DNA of 10,014 bases from Bryobacterales bacterium (GTDB taxonomy: Bacteria; Acidobacteriota; Terriglobia; Bryobacterales; Bryobacteraceae): positions 1-10,014 of the forward strand of contig JAEUQE010000283.1 in assembly GCA_016789785.1 (NCBI GenBank). Reading direction: 5' to 3'. Shown here piece after piece: positions 6,444-10,014 of the stretch. The translations under genes and the position numbers were made by a program. Under the pieces are notes generated by a model. The model was not told the DNA's origin. It saw nothing but the letters and a program-made list of their open reading frames with translations, and did no database searches. The stretch's first letter is position 1. The number at the start of each line of letters is the position of its first letter.

Positions 6444-7580
6444 TCACCCCTGATAGCCGAGGCCCTTCCCCTTCCCTGGATCCCAAATCGTGGCCGCGAT
6501 ATAGCGCTCCTTTTCCGCATGCTCGTTGTGATAGTAAACGGTCACGATCTTGCCGTCCGGCCGCTGCACCGTGCGCGGATAGCCCAGATCCCAACAGCCG
6601 GCGTCATCACGCAACACAATCTCTTCGCCCCATGAGTTCCCATTGTCGGAGCTGAGCTTGGCCCGCATGCCATAGGGCGCCGACCGGAATCCGTAGGTGA
6701 TCGCGAGACGGCCGTCCTTCAACAGAATCATGCTCGGGGGATTGCCCACCGATCCGCCAGTGGAGGCAATCTCGTGCTGGTAGGTCCACGTCCTGCCGTC
6801 GTCATCCGACACCCAGGACTCGATCCAGTGCCGCTCGCCATCCTTGCATCGCAGCGTGGTCAGGATCCGCGACTTCGAAAGTCTGAGACTGGAAGGCATG
6901 ATGGAGAAGCCCTTGGGTTCGGGCCCGATCCACGAAACGAAATTCCAGGTCTTTCCGCCATCCGTGGTTCGCACGTTGAATACGCGGCCCTCGCGGCCAT
7001 TCACTTTATGAGCCGTCATGAAGGCCATCAGGTCGTGCTTGCCGTTGACGATGTAGTCGGTGCGCGACGCGATCCCAGTCCGGTCATAAGTGGGAATGCG
7101 GTACGGACCGCTCCACTTGCGTCCGCGATCCTTCGAATAGTAGAACCGCGAGTAACCGGTACGGCTGCTCACCATCCGGAACGTGACCGCGCAGTCCGGG
7201 TGCGAGAAGTCAAAGCCGCCTGGGCTGTCGCCGGGTTCGCGTTCCTTGCCTTCGCTCGTCAGGAAGGAAGGCACTTCCGTCTTCCATGTCTCTCCACCAT
7301 CCACGCTGCGCGCATAGCGAAGATACGAGGGTTTGGCGCCATCAATCGCGTGCCCGCGATCATTGAGCTTGAACGTTCCGTCGCTGAAACCCACCAAAAT
7401 CTCATTCCCCCAACTCCAGATGCCGTTGTTGGCGGGCCATCCGCCAAAGCGGCCTGGCTCTTTGAAGACAATGACATTCCTCTTTGGAACATCGAGTGCT
7501 TGCACAGGGCCTGGCAAGGCCAGTGCGCCGGAAAGGGTGGCGATCACGGATCGCCGGTCGAGTACCGTTGGAGAACTCAT
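6444..7580 (-). CDS. Exported sialidase-like beta-propeller protein (five Asp-boxes)
   Basis: The protein has 378 residues and a twin-arginine signal (LDRRSVIATLSGALALPG, then VQA as likely cleavage site near residue 28). The body is a six-bladed sialidase-type propeller. Five Asp-boxes of the form S-x-D-x-G-x-T-W are visible: SVDGGETW (92-99), SKDRGRKW (149-156), TTDGGKTW (205-212), SDDDGRTW (258-265) and SSDNGNSW (310-317). The region around 328-352 (GCWDLGYPRT, GKIVTVYYH) resembles the last blade of BNR-repeat proteins annotated as exo-alpha-sialidase in acidobacteria and planctomycetes. I cannot place the arginine triad of true GH33 neuraminidases, so sialic acid cleavage is not established; another glycan is possible. 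I prefer ATG 7580, with GAGAAG 8 bases upstream; GTG 7589 would add three residues. It follows the NIPSNAP gene by 28 bases in one operon, and both products carry Tat signals. Confidence 0.82.
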   Translation of the reverse strand: MSSPTVLDRRSVIATLSGALALPGPVQALDVPKRNVIVFKEPGRFGGWPANNGIWSWGNEILVGFSDGTFKLNDRGHAIDGAKPSYLRYARSVDGGETWKTEVPSFLTSEGKEREPGDSPGGFDFSHPDCAVTFRMVSSRTGYSRFYYSKDRGRKWSGPYRIPTYDRTGIASRTDYIVNGKHDLMAFMTAHKVNGREGRVFNVRTTDGGKTWNFVSWIGPEPKGFSIMPSSLRLSKSRILTTLRCKDGERHWIESWVSDDDGRTWTYQHEIASTGGSVGNPPSMILLKDGRLAITYGFRSAPYGMRAKLSSDNGNSWGEEIVLRDDAGCWDLGYPRTVQRPDGKIVTVYYHNEHAEKERYIAATIWDPGKGKGLGYQG

Positions 7581-7608
7581 AGGTTGCACTTCTCATTTTC
7601 TCCGACAC

Positions 7609-8388
7609 TTAACTTACCGGCGAGTACGGCATCGCCCGGTACAGCGACATCTCAATCACGCTCGAGATCTGTCCGCTCCGGTCGATCGATTCCTTCCGAA
7701 CCTTGACCCATTCCTCATCCGCCGCGAATGCATTCCAGGCTTTCTCCCGCGCCGCCAGCGAATCAAATGGAATCAAGTAAGTCAGATTCGGCCGGTTCTG
7801 GCCAAACACCGTCGACGAGTAAAACAGCGGGTGGACGCCGACGCGATGGAAGATCTTGATCTCCGGCCCCGCGAAGCGCTCGTGCAGCGCCTTGGCCTGC
7901 CTCGCCGTCGGCGAATGATAACTCCTCAGTTCGAAGATCCGGGGGGTCTCCCGCGTCTTGTCCGGCATCGCGATCTCAGGAGAGTATGGCGTGGCCTCCA
8001 GCAGCGCCGCGCTGGAGGAGACAAAGGGCGCCTCACCGGATTCCCATTGGTCAAACGCGCGGCTAAAGTCCTTGTCGCCAAACAGCGACTTGGAGATCGA
8101 CCAGAGCTGGCCTACAGACTCCACGCCCAGGATCATTGCGACCTGCGGCATATGCGAGGCGACCACCGCTTCGAGTACGACAACTGGTCCCTTGTGGATA
8201 CGCCGTAGAGCCGGCAATGCGGCCTTCGACAGAAAGTCGTGGATCCGGCCCGGTTGCGTCCCGTTCTCCAGAAAGAACTGTTCCAGGACATAGTATCGGG
8301 TCCGCGCGGGCTCTGCGGGCGAGGCTGCCAGCCCCGCGGGCAACATGGCGGGAAGTCCTTCGAGAAAGCTACGGCGATCGAGAATCAT
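7609..8388 (-). CDS. Tat-exported protein with two NIPSNAP-type domains
   Basis: The protein has 259 residues. Residues 1-22 (ILDRRSFLEGLPAMLPAGLAA) form a twin-arginine signal peptide with the RRSFL core. Two dimeric alpha/beta-barrel-like halves follow. The first (about 31-135) begins YYVLEQFFLENGTQPGRIHDFL. The second (about 149-255) begins RIFELRSYHSPTARQAKALHERF and contains FHRVGVHPLFYSSTVFGQNRPNLTYLIPF followed by the WNAFAADEEWVKVRKES stretch, which is the usual NIPSNAP pattern. The biochemical role of bacterial NIPSNAP proteins is not known. ATG 8388 is chosen because the signal peptide begins immediately; no Shine-Dalgarno is visible, and TATAAT lies only 8-14 bases upstream, so the mRNA may be leaderless. 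First gene of the pair with the sialidase-like propeller, and divergent from the plus-strand gene 22 bases away. Confidence 0.85.
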   Translation of the reverse strand: MILDRRSFLEGLPAMLPAGLAASPAEPARTRYYVLEQFFLENGTQPGRIHDFLSKAALPALRRIHKGPVVVLEAVVASHMPQVAMILGVESVGQLWSISKSLFGDKDFSRAFDQWESGEAPFVSSSAALLEATPYSPEIAMPDKTRETPRIFELRSYHSPTARQAKALHERFAGPEIKIFHRVGVHPLFYSSTVFGQNRPNLTYLIPFDSLAAREKAWNAFAADEEWVKVRKESIDRSGQISSVIEMSLYRAMPYSPVS

Positions 8389-8396
8389 ATGGCCGC

Positions 8397-8402
8397 ATTA
8401 TA
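8397..8402 (-). promoter_or_regulatory. Candidate -10 box for the NIPSNAP operon
   Basis: A perfect TATAAT on the minus strand lies 8 bases before the NIPSNAP ATG. Initiation at the usual distance would fall at or within two or three bases of the start codon, giving a leaderless or nearly leaderless mRNA, consistent with the missing Shine-Dalgarno. No good -35 box is present at 16-18 bases; TTGCGA at 8430-8425 is too far (22 bases). It lies in the 22-base gap between the two divergent starts. Confidence 0.45.
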
Positions 8403-8410
8403 GACCGATA

Positions 8411-9358
8411 ATGAGATCAGTGACTCGCAAGAACGTTCTGCGGTTGGCCATCTGGTGTGCGGCAGCGATCGGCGCGGTGACGCCAGCGTCTGCACAGGGG
8501 CTCGAAGAGTTCGTTCCATTCCACTTTGATAGTGATTCTCTTTCCCAATCGGAACTCCGCGCGGTTCTCGACGTTCTCTGTCCGGGGAACGCAGTCATCG
8601 GTCCTCAAGAAAGCGGCTGCGGAGTCTGTCCGGCCGACACGACTTCTCCCGGCTCAAGGATCGGAGGCAGAGTTGAATACACTCTCCGGGGCCACTTCTT
8701 ATCTCGCCGGTCCGATGATCTCATCGTCGTTCTGAACGGCTGTACATCACATGCGGGCGGAGACCGGGATCCCATCTTGCTTACACGCCGCGCGGGAGTC
8801 TGGCGAGCGGTGGGAAGAGGCGGCGCTGCCGGGCGCTGCCGTAAGATCGCGAATCGTGGCGGCGTCGAGGGACTGCTCTGTCTCACCGATCACACGCAGC
8901 ACGGCGACACAACTTTCTGGCTTTCGTTCGGATACGTGGGTACAGGCAAGGTTACGGTGTTTACGATCGATGAGGCTCGCCAATTCCGGCAGTTGGCTGA
9001 CGGTCGCGGTCAGCAACTCCTGGAGGTCAGCGACTACCGCAACGAGGCTTGCTACGGCGCCATCCGTGGAATCTCGCCCATTGTCCCCGTAAGCGAAATT
9101 CTGGCGATTGAAGTGAACCAGACCAAGAGCAACACAACACTGTTGGTCCGCGTTTCCTGCAGCCGGGGGATGCTCACGGCGCAATGGCGCAAGAGATGCG
9201 CTGCGCATGAATCTGAGCTCGAAGATCTTCGCGTGGATGCAATCGAACGAACGTTCGAACTGCGTTACACGTTCGACGGCGATATGTTCGTACTGAACAA
9301 AGCCTCGCAAGCCGCCAAACGTCAGCTCGAAACCTGCGCCGCGCTGCCACGACGGTAG
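8411..9358 (+). CDS. Secreted cysteine-rich protein, unknown function
   Basis: The only plus-strand gene, 315 residues. I do not recognise the family. Residues 1-28 are a clear Sec signal peptide: basic MRSVTRKN, hydrophobic LRLAIWCAAAIGAV, and cleavage after ASA. The mature chain has ten cysteines (57, 70, 73, 111, 143, 157, 214, 250, 263, 309), including a CGVC pair at 70-73. An even number in an exported protein suggests disulfides, or in the case of CxxC a redox or metal role. No membrane segment follows the signal. The frame is open 22 codons further upstream, but those residues are Arg-rich and precede the signal peptide, so ATG 8411 is preferred; its Shine-Dalgarno is poor. The gene faces away from the NIPSNAP operon and towards vapC (convergent, 54 bases apart). 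It may be lineage-specific accessory content. Confidence 0.78.
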   Translation: MRSVTRKNVLRLAIWCAAAIGAVTPASAQGLEEFVPFHFDSDSLSQSELRAVLDVLCPGNAVIGPQESGCGVCPADTTSPGSRIGGRVEYTLRGHFLSRRSDDLIVVLNGCTSHAGGDRDPILLTRRAGVWRAVGRGGAAGRCRKIANRGGVEGLLCLTDHTQHGDTTFWLSFGYVGTGKVTVFTIDEARQFRQLADGRGQQLLEVSDYRNEACYGAIRGISPIVPVSEILAIEVNQTKSNTTLLVRVSCSRGMLTAQWRKRCAAHESELEDLRVDAIERTFELRYTFDGDMFVLNKASQAAKRQLETCAALPRR

Positions 9359-9412
9359 AGGCAACACACCGGAGGATTGCTCGCGCCCGCTAGGAGCCTG
9401 TCCGAGAGGAAT

Positions 9413-9850
9413 TCAAAGGGCTGGAAGCGGATTTCGCACCGCCAACCCCGGAAACCGCGAAAAATCGCGATCCGCAGTCCACAGCTCAACTACTCCAGCC
9501 GCACGGCAGATTGCCGCGATTCGCGCATCGTGAACCAAGGGACCGGCGGCCCTACCAGCAAACAACATCGGCTTCAGATGCTCCAAGTAAGCCCGGCTCT
9601 CTCCGAGCACGTGCAGACTCGGACTTTCCAACCAGTACTCCACCTGCTGGACCGCGTCAGGCAGAGCCGTGGGGGGACGGTAGACTCGGGGATGGGTCAC
9701 GATCGCAATGAACTCATGTACCGAAGGCCAGGCGATGGCCCAAGGGCGCATGCTTTCGGCAAGGGTGCGGACACAGCGGTGCGCCTCCTTATGCCATGGG
9801 GAATCCTCCCGCACAGAGTACACCAGGATACTGGAATCGACCCCAATCAC
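9413..9850 (-). CDS. VapC-like PIN-domain toxin
   Basis: A PIN-domain ribonuclease of 145 residues, the usual size of VapC toxins, which cleave tRNA or rRNA until bound by their antitoxin. The acidic active-site residues are all visible: D5 in IGVDSSILVY, E46 in WPSVHEFIAI, D108 in LVHDARIAA, and D127 with D129 in WTADRDFSRFPGL. The last motif is characteristic of the family. I place the start at GTG 9850 rather than at the ATG 18 codons upstream. The GTG gives the expected N-terminus just before the first beta strand, and it overlaps the antitoxin stop codon as GTGA. The upstream 18 codons run in another frame over the antitoxin and are probably not translated. The gene converges with the secreted-protein gene. 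Toxin class is confident; the RNA target is unknown. Confidence 0.9.
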   Translation of the reverse strand: MIGVDSSILVYSVREDSPWHKEAHRCVRTLAESMRPWAIAWPSVHEFIAIVTHPRVYRPPTALPDAVQQVEYWLESPSLHVLGESRAYLEHLKPMLFAGRAAGPLVHDARIAAICRAAGVVELWTADRDFSRFPGLAVRNPLPAL

Positions 9851-10014
9851 CCGCCATGCCCTTCGTAAACAAGCGAACGTATCGTCTGCCAGTTGTCCTC
9901 GCAAACTAATCCTTCACCTTTGGTTGTGATCGTCTTGAGTTGGAAGGGTTTCTCATGCGGATGGCTGCCTGAAATGGCGATCCGCAAACCACGTTCGATG
10001 ACGACGCGCATCGG
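9847..10014 (-). CDS. VapB-like antitoxin, C-terminal part (5' end outside window)
   Basis: An open frame of 55 residues plus stop runs in from the right edge. It reads VVIERGLRIAI, then PFQLKTITTKGEGL, and ends NWQTIRSLVYEGHGG. The order of an EALR-type helix, a basic FxLxT strand, a Gly-rich turn, then W-x-x-I-R-x-L-x-Y-E-G-x-G fits the C-terminal toxin-binding half of ribbon-helix-helix antitoxins that accompany this PIN subfamily. The DNA-binding N-terminus would lie beyond position 10014. An ATG at 10011 is in frame but would leave no DNA-binding domain, so I treat the gene as truncated by the window. Its TGA overlaps the vapC GTG by four bases, so the toxin is translationally coupled to the antitoxin. 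The complex normally represses its own promoter, which is not in view. Confidence 0.75.
   Translation of the reverse strand, partial: PMRVVIERGLRIAISGSHPHEKPFQLKTITTKGEGLVCEDNWQTIRSLVYEGHGG

Noticed and set aside
7089..7110. YRIP in the propeller protein as the GH33 catalytic FRIP/YRIP motif
   Set aside because: It follows the second Asp-box (KWSGPYRIP) where a blade strand is expected, not the N-terminal position of the catalytic arginine, so it is probably coincidental.
6774..8208. Plus-strand open frames of 310 and 291 codons opposite the sialidase-like and NIPSNAP genes
   Set aside because: Same reasoning: the minus-strand products have clear signal peptides and domain motifs, while the plus-strand translations do not.
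9359..9412. Bidirectional terminator between the convergent secreted-protein and vapC genes
   Set aside because: Only a four-base CTCG/CGAG pairing with a long loop is visible and no T-run, so I do not call one.

Overview
The window looks like chromosomal DNA of a GC-rich Gram-negative bacterium, most likely an acidobacterium of the Solibacter/Bryobacter type. That guess rests on three things: the gene order rplM-rpsI-rpsB-tsf-pyrH-frr, a short EF-Ts, and a twin-arginine-exported sialidase-like protein paired with a NIPSNAP protein. It is an inference from gene content, because no phylogeny was computed.

Almost everything reads on the minus strand, so the functional order runs from right to left. 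At the right edge (10014-9413) is a type II toxin-antitoxin pair: the 3' end of a VapB-like antitoxin overlapping a VapC/PIN toxin by four bases. Convergent to it is the only plus-strand gene (8411-9358), an unrecognised secreted cysteine-rich protein. Its start lies only 22 bases from the divergent start of a minus-strand pair, a NIPSNAP-domain protein (8388-7609) followed by an Asp-box (sialidase-like) beta-propeller (7580-6444). Both proteins of the pair carry twin-arginine signals.

The core of the window (6361-2286) is a translation gene cluster. A near-consensus sigma-70 promoter (TTGACA, 17-base spacer, TACACT) drives rplM (L13) and rpsI (S9). After a structured 168-base leader come rpsB (S2), tsf (EF-Ts), pyrH (UMP kinase) and frr (ribosome recycling factor). 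rpsI and rpsB both appear to start at TTG with a good Shine-Dalgarno sequence 7 bases upstream. Strong hairpins without U-tracts lie in the rpsB leader and between rpsB and tsf, which suggests regulation inside the operon.

Downstream of frr (2200-1), with no visible terminator, are a TPR-repeat protein, a small secreted helical protein whose ATG overlaps the TPR stop codon, and the N-terminal part of a YprB-like RNase H-fold exonuclease that runs off the left edge. No gene-free stretch exceeds about 170 bases. I saw no tRNA, rRNA, CRISPR array or complete mobile element. No clearly new multi-gene system is visible; the most unusual items are the rpsB leader structures, the orphan secreted protein and the very tight divergent start region.
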